Assembly (NCBI RefSeq): GCF_002813325.1
Contig: NZ_PHUG01000001.1
Location: forward strand, 1,922,001 to 1,986,000
From: Janthinobacterium sp. 64
GTDB lineage: Bacteria > Pseudomonadota > Gammaproteobacteria > Burkholderiales > Burkholderiaceae_D
Direction: 5' to 3'
DNA length: 64,000 bases
A program made the translations under genes and the position numbers. Shown here one piece after another: positions 46,380 to 55,007 of this stretch. Below the pieces are notes generated by a model. The model did not search any database. It had not been told where the DNA came from and saw nothing but the letters and a program-made list of their open reading frames with translations. Positions within the stretch are counted from its first letter, which is position 1. The number at the start of each line of letters is the position of its first letter.

Positions 46380-49300
46380 GGCGACACTCCCGCTGCAGCG
46401 ACAGCAACGGTGGCAATGGCCGGCACGGCTGCTGGAGCGCCGACGATGGTCTCGGGCAGCTGCATGCCGCGAAAGCCCTGCTCCTGCAGCGCCGCAGTTC
46501 CGCCCGCACCCGTCGCCGTCGTTTCTGCGCTGCTGGTGATTTTCAGGTCGACCGCCACGGCCACCTCGCCGCGCGCCCAGCGCAGTTCGAACACGCCGCC
46601 CTCCTTGCGTTTTTTGCTCGCCGCATCGATCATGCGCTTCAGGCCGAATTGCCCCGGCTCGTTGAACAACTCCACCGTGCGCCCGTCGAAGGTGACGGCC
46701 GTGATGCGCGCCCCTTGCATGCCCGATGCGCCTTGCGGGCCGGGATGCACCATGTTCGTCCACTGCGCCGGCGTGTTGCGGTAGCGCAGCTGCTGGCCGT
46801 CGATTTCCACCGTGTATTCCAGGGTGCCCGGCGCGGGCGACGGCTGGATCTGGAAGACGGTTTGCGCCGCCGTCGAGGTGGCCGCCACGCCGCCCGCGCC
46901 CAGCGGCGCGATCCAGCCTGGAAAGCGCGCCACCACCTGCGGCGACAGGCTGATGCCCATGTCGGCCCAGGTGCGCGGCGCCAGCACGTCGCCGCGCCGC
47001 ACCACCAAGGGGCCCATCGATGTGGTGACGAATTTCGCCACCAGGCCTTCCGGGCCGAAGAACTGGCCGATTTCCAGATTGCTCGCCTCGATGCGCGCCG
47101 TGGGTGCGAACGGATATTTGTTGGCCAGCGATTTCTGGAACGGCTCGTACACTTGCGCCGCCCAGGTCTTGTTGATATCGAGTTCGGCCGGCGCGACGAT
47201 GACGGCAAAGGTCTGTATCAGCGGGCGCACGAGGATGGGGCGTATCGCCTGCTTTTGCGCGTCGCTCATCCCCGTGAGCATCTGCTCGTCGACCAGCTTC
47301 AGGGCGTCGGCCAGCTCGGAACCGCTGCCCTCCAGCGTCTGCTGCATGAACTGGCGCGCACCCGGCCCCGCGTCGCCCTGGTTCTTCAGCAAGTTCAAAC
47401 GGCTGCGCAGTTTCGACAGCGCTTCCAGGTAGGCGCGCATCAACGTGGCATTGTTGTCCCTGGCCGCCACCAGCTTGCCCACGCCGGCAAATTCACGGCC
47501 CACGGGGCCCATGGGTTTATCCAGGCGGGCCGGGTCGAGCTGTGCATTGAGGCCGGGATTGGCCGTCAGCGGCGACGGCGCGCGGCGCAGCACGGTTTCC
47601 TTGAACCAGGCGATGATGCCCCGCTCGGCCTTGCGCAATTGTGCATTCTGCAGCGCCGGATTGTCCCACGAGGTTTCATCGTAGATGGTCGTCAGCAGTT
47701 TGGCGATCGGCGACGACTGCGGGTCGCCCAGGCGGTTCATCGCCTGCACGGCGCCGTCAAAGCCTTTCAGGTCGGCGACGGCGACGCCCTGCACGAATTT
47801 CTGCCACTCGCGCGCATAGTCGGCCTTGTACATGGCCACCAGGTTTTTCTCGATCTGCTCCGGACTGCCTTCCAGCGTCAGGTCGTCGGTGGAGGCGCTT
47901 TTCAGCACCCAGTCGGCGCTTTGCAGCTCGCGGTTGGCGGCGTCGCGAAAGGCGCCCTCGACGAACTTTTCCCACGCTTGGCGCGTAAAGGCGCCGGAGA
48001 CGGCGTAACTGCCCGCCAGCAGCGCCTGATCCTGTTCGCCGACGATGCGCGCCACCGTCATGCCGGGAAAGCGCGTCGAGGCGCGCGCGCGAATGTCGGC
48101 ATACACGCGCTCGCGCGCCGGCATGCCGCGCACCACGCGGCGCAGGTTTTCGCGCGCCTGGTCGACCAGCGCCAGCTTCTGCTCGATGCGCGGCCAGGAC
48201 GGATCGCCGATCTGCGCCAGGTAAAACGTCAGCAGCCGTTCGGCGCTGCGTATCATCTGCTCGCGCGGCATGGCGCCCCGGTTGCCCTCCAGCCAGCCGC
48301 GCCAGAAACGCGTCAGCTGGTCGTTCAGGTGGCTGCTTTCCGCATGCGATTTATCAGCCAGCATCAGATAGGTTTTCAGCGCGTTGTAGGCGTCTTCCAC
48401 ATTCGTCGCGCTGGCCGCCTGGTACTGGACATTGCGTGGCGCAGAGGATGCGGCGGCCGGCGTCTGCGGCGTGCGCGCCGTGGGCTGCAACTGCTCGGCG
48501 CTGGCGTTCATTTCGAACAGCAAGGCTTCCAGCGCACCCGCCACGGGGGCCAGCATGACCTGGCGCGCGCCGGCAAAATACTCTTCGCGCAGCTTGCGCT
48601 CAAGCAGTTCACCTTGATACAGGCCCAGGCGCAAGGACCAGGGACGTTGCGTGCGGTACGCTTCCAGCTGCTCGATGCGGTCCTGCAATATTTCAAGCGC
48701 TTCGAGACGCGACTGCAAGTCCAGGCGCCGCTCCTGCAGCTTCACCACTTTGTTTAAATCGGCCTCGACATTGGCCACCAGTTGCCGGTTGCCCAGGTAG
48801 GACCAGCTCCAGCCGCCCAGGCAGGCGCCCAGCGACACGGTGGCGGCAAAGAACACGGCATATTTGTAGCGCAGCCTGGCGCGGTTGGCATAGTTGGCCA
48901 CCAGGTGCTTGTCGGCAAAAATCACCTTGCGGAACAGCTCCAGCAGGAAATAGCCATGCTGGCGCCCGCCAGAAGGTGCGGCCGCCGGGGCCGGCGCGAA
49001 GGCCAGGTCGAAGCGGCGCGCCACCTGCTGCGAAGAGGCGCTGACGGGCTCGCCCTCCTGCAGCGCGCTGGTAAAGTAAAAGCCGCGGAACACGGGCTGG
49101 AACTGGAACGGGTTTTCCTCGAACAGGGTGGCAATAAAAGCGCGCAGGGCCGGCTTGATGGCGGCAAACTCCAGCGGAAAGGTAAATACGCCGGGCGCCA
49201 TCGTCTTGCGTTGCCGGTGCGCCATGTTGGCCAGGCTCAGCTCCGTCAAGCCATCGTGCAATTCATCGAAACTCTGGTCGAAAAACGCCAGCAGGTCCGC

Positions 49301-50194
49301 CGTCGGCAGCTTGCGCTGGTAGGGCATGGTGGCGCCCCAGACGCGCTCGCGTTCGCTGCGTTCGGCGTCGGCAAAAAACTCCGTGAAACCGGCGATCAGG
49401 TCCGCCTTGGTAAACACGATGTACAGCGGTGCAAACACTTCCAGGCGTTCGATGACGTCCTGCACGCGCTTGCGCAGGCTGCGCGCCAGTTGCATGCCCA
49501 CGTCGGGGTTGCCTCCCAGTTCGGCAATGCTGACGGCGATGAGGATGCCGTTGACGGGTGCCTTGCGCCGGTATTTTTTCAGCAGGTCGAGAAAGCCGAA
49601 CCACTCGCCGCGATGCTCGTCGACGACAGAATAACGCCCCGCCGTGTCGAGCACGATGCCATCCGTGGTGAAAAACCAGTCGCAGTTGCGCGTGCCGCCC
49701 ACGCCTTGCACGACCTTGCCGTCGGCGAAAGGGAATTGCAAGCCAGAATGCAGGATGGCGCTGCTCTTGCCGGCGGCCGGATTGCCGATGATCATGTACC
49801 ACGGCAATTCGTACAGGGCGGCGGCGCCCGATTTGAGGCCCAGCTTGGACGTCTTGATGGTCTCGATGGCGGCCAGCATGCCCGTGCGCACTGCGTCGAG
49901 CTCACCCTGCTGGGCGTTGTTGGCCGTCGAGGCCGAGGCCGCTTGCGCGGCGGCGATCTCGGCTTCGTTGAGGATGGCTTGCCCCAGCGCCTGGGCATTG
50001 CGCCGCGCGCGGCGCCGGCGCCACAGCCACAGGCCCAGCCAGGTGACAAAGGCCAGCAACAGCAAGGCCAGGGCCCAGATCAGCGCCACTTCCAGCACCT
50101 CGGCGCCCAGATACAGGAACACGGCCAGCGCCACGAAGCCGAGGATGGTCAGTTGGCGGCTGTCGGTGAGGAAATGCCAGATTCGTCGCAGCAT
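46376..50194 (-). CDS. tssM: T6SS inner-membrane protein TssM (IcmF)
   Basis: The 1272-residue protein begins MLRRIWHFLTDSRQLTILGFVALAVFLYLG, with two N-terminal transmembrane helices. A cytoplasmic NTPase domain follows, with Walker A GNPAAGKS (137-144), WFFTTDGIVLDTAGRY and VFTKADLIAGF. A third helix (FFAATVSLGACLGGWSWSYLG) and a large periplasmic part end in TssJ-binding beta strands. It spans the envelope and links TssJ to TssL. The start at 50194 is chosen because the family begins at the first helix; 195 bp upstream separate it from the M15 gene. Confidence 0.97.
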   Translation of the reverse strand: MLRRIWHFLTDSRQLTILGFVALAVFLYLGAEVLEVALIWALALLLLAFVTWLGLWLWRRRRARRNAQALGQAILNEAEIAAAQAASASTANNAQQGELDAVRTGMLAAIETIKTSKLGLKSGAAALYELPWYMIIGNPAAGKSSAILHSGLQFPFADGKVVQGVGGTRNCDWFFTTDGIVLDTAGRYSVVDEHRGEWFGFLDLLKKYRRKAPVNGILIAVSIAELGGNPDVGMQLARSLRKRVQDVIERLEVFAPLYIVFTKADLIAGFTEFFADAERSERERVWGATMPYQRKLPTADLLAFFDQSFDELHDGLTELSLANMAHRQRKTMAPGVFTFPLEFAAIKPALRAFIATLFEENPFQFQPVFRGFYFTSALQEGEPVSASSQQVARRFDLAFAPAPAAAPSGGRQHGYFLLELFRKVIFADKHLVANYANRARLRYKYAVFFAATVSLGACLGGWSWSYLGNRQLVANVEADLNKVVKLQERRLDLQSRLEALEILQDRIEQLEAYRTQRPWSLRLGLYQGELLERKLREEYFAGARQVMLAPVAGALEALLFEMNASAEQLQPTARTPQTPAAASSAPRNVQYQAASATNVEDAYNALKTYLMLADKSHAESSHLNDQLTRFWRGWLEGNRGAMPREQMIRSAERLLTFYLAQIGDPSWPRIEQKLALVDQARENLRRVVRGMPARERVYADIRARASTRFPGMTVARIVGEQDQALLAGSYAVSGAFTRQAWEKFVEGAFRDAANRELQSADWVLKSASTDDLTLEGSPEQIEKNLVAMYKADYAREWQKFVQGVAVADLKGFDGAVQAMNRLGDPQSSPIAKLLTTIYDETSWDNPALQNAQLRKAERGIIAWFKETVLRRAPSPLTANPGLNAQLDPARLDKPMGPVGREFAGVGKLVAARDNNATLMRAYLEALSKLRSRLNLLKNQGDAGPGARQFMQQTLEGSGSELADALKLVDEQMLTGMSDAQKQAIRPILVRPLIQTFAVIVAPAELDINKTWAAQVYEPFQKSLANKYPFAPTARIEASNLEIGQFFGPEGLVAKFVTTSMGPLVVRRGDVLAPRTWADMGISLSPQVVARFPGWIAPLGAGGVAATSTAAQTVFQIQPSPAPGTLEYTVEIDGQQLRYRNTPAQWTNMVHPGPQGASGMQGARITAVTFDGRTVELFNEPGQFGLKRMIDAASKKRKEGGVFELRWARGEVAVAVDLKITSSAETTATGAGGTAALQEQGFRGMQLPETIVGAPAAVPAIATVAVAAAGVSP

Positions 50195-50389
50195 GATGAG
50201 CCCAAGGTGAGGTCGCAAAGCAAGGCGGATTCGGCCCATGCTGACAGCAATGGGGCGAGCCTTTGTTGACATACGACAAGTACCGGGCGCCAGCGCGCGG
50301 CAGGCACCGGCAGGCCATTGACGCTGCGCAAGCAAGCTTGCAGCTGTGAAATTCGAGGCCGCATGCGGCGCTAGAATAGCTGGCGCGGC

Positions 50390-51229
50390 TTACTTGCCCA
50401 GCACTCGCGGTTGCGGCAATTCCGTGTGGCCAAAATCCATCATGGTCCAGCGTCCGCCCCAGCGCAGGCCCACCGATTCGGCCGTCACGCCATATAAACG
50501 GTAGCCGCGCATGGCCCAGGCATTTTTTTCAGAAATGATGAGCTTTCCTTCATGCATGAATGCGCAATCGGCCGCCAGGCCATACTGGTGATAGCTTTGA
50601 AACGCCCTGGCGTTGGTCACGTTCGGGCCGGCCGCCGCCAGCTGGTCCTGGCGCGCGGGGCTGCGGTAGCCTTCCAGCAAGACCATGTCGTAGCCATGCA
50701 CGTCCTTCATGATCTTGAAGACCAGCAGCAGGCGCTGCGCGTAGTCGTGGTCGAGCAATTGCCAGTTGCGGCTGGCGCCGCCCAGCAGCGGGCGCAGCTG
50801 CGTCACTTCCGCCGTGGAAAACAGCAGCGGCGGCAAGGTTGGCGGCGGCACCAGCTGCTCGCCTTTCAGCAAGTCGCTGACCTGGTCGTTGATGACGTGT
50901 TGCCGGTCGGCATAGCCACGCAGGGCGATGCGGTCGCTGGACAACCACGCCAGCAAGGGCGGCACGATGACCAGCACGCTGCCTGCCAGGCTCAGCCAAC
51001 GATGCCGCAACAGCAGCTGCCAGGCGCGCGCCATGCCCGAGCCCGAGTGCTGCCGCATGCGCTGCCACTGCGCGCCGCTGCCGCCCTTCAGGTGCTGCGC
51101 GCGCCGCTGCACGCGCCAGCCCAGGTTGACGAGCGTGTGCAGCACGATGGCGCGGCCGCCGGGAAACAGCAGCAGCCAGCAGGCAAAACAGCCAAGCAGG
51201 AAATACATCAGGACCAGGGCGACGAACAT
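50390..51229 (-). CDS. Membrane-anchored M15-type peptidoglycan peptidase, T6SS-linked
   Basis: The 279-residue protein starts MFVALVLMYFLLGCFACWLLLFPGG. A second hydrophobic helix follows (WLSLAGSVLVIVPPLLAWLSS), with a C-terminal M15/VanY-like domain outside. Zinc ligands are in SYHQYGLAADCAF (HxxGxxxD) and WTMMDFGHTEL (DxGH). Preceding YDMVLLEGYRSPARQDQL is the usual RSxxRQ loop. It leads the unit containing tssM, tagF and the OmpA protein. An M15-type L,D-endopeptidase (TagX) is needed for T6SS assembly in Acinetobacter; this protein is a candidate for the same job. Confidence 0.85.
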   Translation of the reverse strand: MFVALVLMYFLLGCFACWLLLFPGGRAIVLHTLVNLGWRVQRRAQHLKGGSGAQWQRMRQHSGSGMARAWQLLLRHRWLSLAGSVLVIVPPLLAWLSSDRIALRGYADRQHVINDQVSDLLKGEQLVPPPTLPPLLFSTAEVTQLRPLLGGASRNWQLLDHDYAQRLLLVFKIMKDVHGYDMVLLEGYRSPARQDQLAAAGPNVTNARAFQSYHQYGLAADCAFMHEGKLIISEKNAWAMRGYRLYGVTAESVGLRWGGRWTMMDFGHTELPQPRVLGK

Positions 51230-51367
51230 GGGGCGCTCCGTGACAGGGGTAGTCTGGGCCGGACAGCAATTTCCCGGCGGTATCGCTAGATCGTAGGCGT
51301 CCGCGGCCCGCATGAGCGCGGTTTACATCAAGGTCAGTCGAGTTTGATCCATTGCGGAGGTGATATT

Positions 51368-52051
51368 TTGTCTCTATTGAAAACTGGGGATGGCCAGGCG
51401 CACGGTCCTGACCTGCTGAGCAAGGCCGGCGCGGCTGGCGCGCACAGCGACGGCAAGGGCATCCTGTCGCAGCTCGAACACGGCGTCGCCGCGCCTGCGG
51501 CCAGGCCCGCCCTGGGCTGGCGCCCCGGCTGGCGGCACTGGGCCGCTGGCGCGCTGTGCCTGGCGGTGCTGGTCACGGCCATGCTCGCCTATGACACGAG
51601 CAGCATGCCGCCGGCGCCCGCCACGGCCGTGACTGTGGCGCCGCCCGCACTGCCGGCGCCAGCCGCACCAGTTGTGCCCGCGCACGCGGCGCAAGCGGCC
51701 ACCATCGTCAATACGGCGGCCCCGCCCTTGCCTGCGGTCGCTGCCACAACGGCAAGCGCGCGCGCCAGTGCGCCACGCAAGGCAGCACCGCCCGCGCGCC
51801 CGCAGGGGCCGAGGCCGGCTACAGCGCCCGGCGACAGCGACGTCGCCTTGCTGACGGCAATGGTGGCCCATGCGCACCGGCAGGAAAGCACGGCAAAGCC
51901 CGTGCGCGACGTGGTGCTGCGCAGGCAGGAGCAAGAACAGGAAACGGCGGAACTGTTGCAGCGCTGCAAGCAGCTGGGCCTGATCGAAGGCATGCTGTGC
52001 CGCTCGCGCATCTGCTCGGGCCGCTGGGACAGCGATCCTGCCTGTCATTGA
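51368..52051 (+). CDS. Membrane-anchored Ala/Pro-rich protein with Cys-rich C-terminus, unknown
   Basis: The start is TTG at 51368 with the strong site GGAGGTGAT seven bases upstream; an ATG at 51344 in the same frame has no such site. The 227-residue product has a short cytoplasmic domain and one helix (WAAGALCLAVLVTAMLAYD). A ~100-residue Ala/Pro-rich spacer follows. The compact C-terminus QETAELLQRCKQLGLIEGML, then CRSRICSGRWDSDPACH, has four cysteines. I know no family. It is divergent from the T6SS M15 peptidase gene. Confidence 0.7.
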   Translation: MSLLKTGDGQAHGPDLLSKAGAAGAHSDGKGILSQLEHGVAAPAARPALGWRPGWRHWAAGALCLAVLVTAMLAYDTSSMPPAPATAVTVAPPALPAPAAPVVPAHAAQAATIVNTAAPPLPAVAATTASARASAPRKAAPPARPQGPRPATAPGDSDVALLTAMVAHAHRQESTAKPVRDVVLRRQEQEQETAELLQRCKQLGLIEGMLCRSRICSGRWDSDPACH

Positions 52052-52056
52052 GAAAC

Positions 52057-52848
52057 TCAGGTGTTTCGCGGCTGAGTGGCCGCGTCCATGCGACCTTGCA
52101 AAAAGCCTTCCATCAGCGCCAGCAATGCCTGCGGCTGCTCCTGGTGCGGTGCATGCCCGCATTGTTCCACCATGGCGGGCACGGCGTTGAGGGCCTGCGC
52201 CACGATCGTGTCGACCTGGGCCGCGCTGCCGTACTGGTCCTCGCTGCCCTGCAGCACCAGCGCCGGACATTCGACGGAAGGCAGCAGGTATTCGATGTTC
52301 CAGAACTGGAAACCGTAGCTGAGCCAGGTATCCGACCAGGCCTTGAAGATGGATTCCGTCTTGTCGCCATGGTATTTCGCCAGCGCGCGCAGCTTGCCCG
52401 CGCTAAACGCCGCGTCCGCCACGCGGATGCCATCGAGCGTGACACCCTCGACAAACACGTGCGCCGCTTCGGTGATGATGCCGCGCAAGCGCGGTGGCTG
52501 CTGCGCCGCATAAATGAGGGCGATGCTGCCGCCATCGGAGTGGCCGATGAGAAAATGGTCCTGCCCCGGCAGCAGTGCGGCCAGCACTTGCGGCAACTCG
52601 CACAGCGCGTAATCGTGCAAATAATGGAGCTGGCGGCGCGCCGCCAGCGGCGACGATTGCCCATAGCCGTGGCGGTCATACAGCAAGCCGCGGCAGCCCG
52701 TCGCCTGGCATAGCTGCGCGGGAAAATCTTTCCACATCGCACAGCAGCCGAGCCCCTCGTGCAGGAATACCAGGCAAGGCTTGGCGGGGTCGCCTTCGAT
52801 CAATTCGTAATAGATATCGGTTTCGGCACTCAGGTTCAGTATCGGCAT
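52057..52848 (-). CDS. Alpha/beta hydrolase
   Basis: The 263-residue protein has the fold of class alpha/beta hydrolases: CLVFLHEGLGCCAMWKDFP (oxyanion region), LYDRHGYGQS, and the nucleophile elbow GHSDGGSIALIYA (Ser near residue 102). The conserved CPALVLQGSEDQYG has the catalytic Asp and VEQCGHAPHQEQP the catalytic His. Substrate is unknown. It converges on the TTG-started gene and diverges from the orphan small-protein gene. Confidence 0.9.
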   Translation of the reverse strand: MPILNLSAETDIYYELIEGDPAKPCLVFLHEGLGCCAMWKDFPAQLCQATGCRGLLYDRHGYGQSSPLAARRQLHYLHDYALCELPQVLAALLPGQDHFLIGHSDGGSIALIYAAQQPPRLRGIITEAAHVFVEGVTLDGIRVADAAFSAGKLRALAKYHGDKTESIFKAWSDTWLSYGFQFWNIEYLLPSVECPALVLQGSEDQYGSAAQVDTIVAQALNAVPAMVEQCGHAPHQEQPQALLALMEGFLQGRMDAATQPRNT

Positions 52849-53186
52849 GGGCTAGGCTCGCAACGGGTTGCGTATCGACAGGTCGGCTGCGCCTATTGTG
52901 CCATTGTCCTGCGCGGCATGCGTGGCGGCCCCATAAAAATAGCCTGCGGGAAAAGATCTTGCCCCTTGCCTGCAAGGTGTTTGCGCCAGCACAAGTTAGC
53001 GCCGTTTTTCCCGTGGTCTTGCGCGCTTTTTGCCCGCGCGTTTGCCTAGAATGGCTTACTCCAACAGCATGGAGCAGGCGGCTACCTTATCAGCCAGGAC
53101 GTGACACTGGCCGTCACGGCAACAGATAGGGCGTCTTGCCACGCGACGTCAGGCGCGGCGTCCAAACTATCGATCAGGAGTACATC
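52849..53186 (+). other. Intergenic region upstream of the orphan small protein
   Basis: This 338-bp stretch between divergent genes has no convincing coding frame. A TAGAAT hexamer near 53045 could be a -10 element for the gene at 53187 but lacks a clear -35. Nothing else stands out. Confidence 0.5.
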
Positions 53187-53570
53187 ATGGAAATGAAAGT
53201 AGAACATCGCACCGGCAGCAACCTGGCACTGGAAGAAACCGATGCGCCGATGGAGCAGGAAGGCAAGAGTGCAAAAGGCGCGGCAGCACAGGATCTGAAT
53301 TTGAGCGCCGCCGCCTTCACCACCTATTACACGTGGACGGCCAATGGCGTGCATCCTTCGGTCAACTTCGCCAATGCCAACGTGAAGGCCAATTCGCGCG
53401 TATTGCTCAACATCAGCGAGTACGGCGCGACGCCCCAGGACCGTTTCATCGGCGCCGCCCGCATGGCCGTGTACAACATCGCGCCATACAACGGTGGCTT
53501 CCGTGCCTGGGTGGATATCTCATGGGGCAGCCCGCTCAAGGTGCGTTTCGACGTGTTTGTCGATCCCTGA
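53187..53570 (+). CDS. Orphan small soluble protein, probable beta-sandwich
   Basis: The 127-residue protein starts MEMKVEHRTGSNLALEETDA, preceded by AGGAG eight bases upstream. There is no signal peptide or membrane segment. The first 45 residues are polar and likely flexible. The remainder alternates hydrophobic and polar residues with many aromatics (FTTYYTWTANGVHPSVNF, MAVYNIAPYNGGFRAWVDIS, VRFDVFVDP), consistent with a small beta-sandwich. I do not recognise the family. It is followed by the tRNA-Asn gene on the other strand. Confidence 0.65.
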   Translation: MEMKVEHRTGSNLALEETDAPMEQEGKSAKGAAAQDLNLSAAAFTTYYTWTANGVHPSVNFANANVKANSRVLLNISEYGATPQDRFIGAARMAVYNIAPYNGGFRAWVDISWGSPLKVRFDVFVDP

Positions 53571-53671
53571 TCCGGGAACACTAAGCATGCCCCTGCTACC
53601 GGCAGACCGGCACCGCGCATGTCGCTAAGACACTGATGGAAGGGCAAGCGTGAACGGGAAACCGTGCGCGC

Positions 53672-53704
53672 AAAACAAAAGGGCCACGTGTTGCCACGTG
53701 GCCC
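53672..53704 (-). terminator. Terminator of tRNA-Asn copy 1
   Basis: A perfect 10-bp stem (GGGCCACGTG / CACGTGGCCC, loop GCAA on the minus strand) followed by TTTTGTTTTG closes the tRNA transcript, 17 bp past the CCA end. Confidence 0.88.
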
Positions 53705-53721
53705 TTTGCTACTGCTTGTTC

Positions 53722-53797
53722 TGGCTCCCCGACCTGGACTCGAACCAGGGACCTGCGGATTAACAGTCCGTCGCTCTACCAACTGAGCTATCAGGGA
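53722..53797 (-). tRNA. tRNA-Asn (GTT), copy 1
   Basis: The 76-nt gene reads TCCCTGATAGCTCAGTTGG at the 5' end and ends in encoded CCA. The acceptor stem is TCCCTGA with TCGGGGA, the anticodon loop CTGTTAA gives anticodon GTT, and the T-arm is GGTTCGAGTCC. The sequence is identical to the copies at 62802, 63417 and 63637. It has its own promoter and terminator. Confidence 0.97.
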
Positions 53798-53808
53798 AAG
53801 GAGGCCGA

Positions 53809-53837
53809 ATTATATACGTCAAAATTTCTCATGTCCA
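53809..53837 (-). promoter_or_regulatory. Promoter of tRNA-Asn copy 1
   Basis: On the minus strand TGGACA (53837-53832), a 17-bp spacer and a perfect TATAAT (53814-53809) lie 12 bp before the mature tRNA 5' end. Confidence 0.8.
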
Positions 53838-53877
53838 GTTTCAATCTGCATGGCCAGCAAAATGCGCCGCCAGGGAA

Positions 53878-54041
53878 CTAAGTAACCCCCAATAAATTAT
53901 TGTGATTTCTGACTTCCATAACCGGCGCTCTGCGGCGTTGCCCGCTGCTAGCAGTGCTCGCACTGCGTCGCAGCGGGCGCCTTGCATAGCATCCGGTTCT
54001 GTTCGTCATAAATTCACAATAATTTCCTGAGGATTACTTAG
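53878..54041. repeat. 164-bp nested imperfect palindrome (MITE-like element)
   Basis: The ends are exact 8-bp inverted repeats, CTAAGTAA and TTACTTAG. The arms stay similar for about 50 bp: both, read inward, contain AAATTATTGTGA, then TGAC and AACCGG. The centre holds GCAGTG, CTCG, CACTGC flanked by CCCGCTGC and GCAGCGGG. The whole element could fold into one long cruciform or RNA hairpin. It fills most of the gap between tRNA-Asn and the GntR gene; no transposase is present. Dispersed copies elsewhere in the genome are expected but cannot be checked here. Confidence 0.75.
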
Positions 54042-54215
54042 CCTTGCCAAGTGGCTGCGTCCGTCTGCGCGGCGCCACGCAAGATAGTAGAATAGCCAGG
54101 CCTTGCCGACACGCAAGGCACTAACGGCATGACGGCAGCGGGGCGTCGACCACCACGCTGCCGGCATGCGCTTGCAAGGCTCATCCTTGCCCCTGGCTGA
54201 CTGCTCTCACCCGAC

Positions 54216-54923
54216 ATGACAGAATCAAGCGCATCCCTGGTGGACAAGCCCGGCAGCGGCGACAGCTCGGCGGAAATTGCCGAGCATATGGCGGCGGCCA
54301 TCGTGGCGCGCCAATTGCCGCCCGGTACGCGGCTGCGCGAAGAGGCGCTGTGCCGGCTGTATGGCGTCAGCCGCACCAAGATCCGCGCCGCCCTGCTGAT
54401 CCTGTCCAAAGACAAACTCATACGCATGGTGCCCGACAAGGGCGCCTTCGTCAGCCAGCCCACGGAAGCGGAAGCGCGCGACATCTTTGCCGCGCGGCGC
54501 GTCATCGAGGCGGCCCTGGCGCGCGAATTCGTCGCGCGGGCCAAGCCTGCCGACTACCGCATGCTGGAGCGGCACCTGAAAGCGGAGCGCCTGGCGCTGG
54601 CACAGGCGACGCCGCTGCGCTCGCAACTGCTGGGCGACTTCCACGTCTTGCTGGCCGACATCGCCGGCAACGCCGTGCTGCGCGATATCGTGCGCGAACT
54701 GGTGGGGCGCAGCTCGCTGATCACCATGCTGTACCAGTCCGGCCACGCTGCCGCCTGCTCGTACGACGAACACGGCCGTTTTCTTGAGGCAGCGCGCAGC
54801 GGTGACGCGGACCTGGCGGCGCGCCTGATGGTCGAGCACCTGGCGCATGTGGAAGCGGCCTTGCGCTTCGATGGCAGCGCCGGCGACGCCAAAAAAGATC
54901 TGGTGGCGGCACTGCTGATGTAA
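54216..54923 (+). CDS. GntR-family regulator (FadR/FCD subfamily)
   Basis: The 235-residue regulator has the winged helix (AEHMAAAIVARQLPPGTRLREEALCRLYGVSRTKIRAALLILSKDKLIRMVPDKGAFV). The FCD ligand-binding domain follows (DIFAARRVIEAALAREFV, GDFHVLLADIAGNAVLRDIV, DEHGRFLEAARSGDADLAARLMVEHLAHVE), with the His residues that bind metal in this subfamily. It converges on the purine permease gene over a shared terminator, so regulation of that gene is possible but unproven. Confidence 0.93.
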   Translation: MTESSASLVDKPGSGDSSAEIAEHMAAAIVARQLPPGTRLREEALCRLYGVSRTKIRAALLILSKDKLIRMVPDKGAFVSQPTEAEARDIFAARRVIEAALAREFVARAKPADYRMLERHLKAERLALAQATPLRSQLLGDFHVLLADIAGNAVLRDIVRELVGRSSLITMLYQSGHAAACSYDEHGRFLEAARSGDADLAARLMVEHLAHVEAALRFDGSAGDAKKDLVAALLM

Positions 54924-54937
54924 GCGGCGCCATCATC

Positions 54938-54971
54938 AAAAAAGGCCGCCCCTGCGGATGCACGGGCGGCC
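54938..54971 (-). terminator. Terminator between the GntR regulator and the purine permease
   Basis: GGCCGCCC and GGGCGGCC form an 8-bp stem around a 12-base loop. On the minus strand it is followed by TTTTTTGATG, a good terminator for the permease gene. On the plus strand the trailing run is poor (TTGTC), so it is only a weak stop for the GntR gene. Confidence 0.82.
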
Positions 54972-55007
54972 TTGTCATTGCGGCGGCAAACGCGCTATTC
55001 GCCCACG

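Noticed and set aside
53700..53800. Short frames beginning MVERRTVNPQVPGSSPGRGA at all four tRNA-Asn loci
   Set aside because: They are translations across the tRNA gene itself and repeat only because the tRNA sequence repeats.
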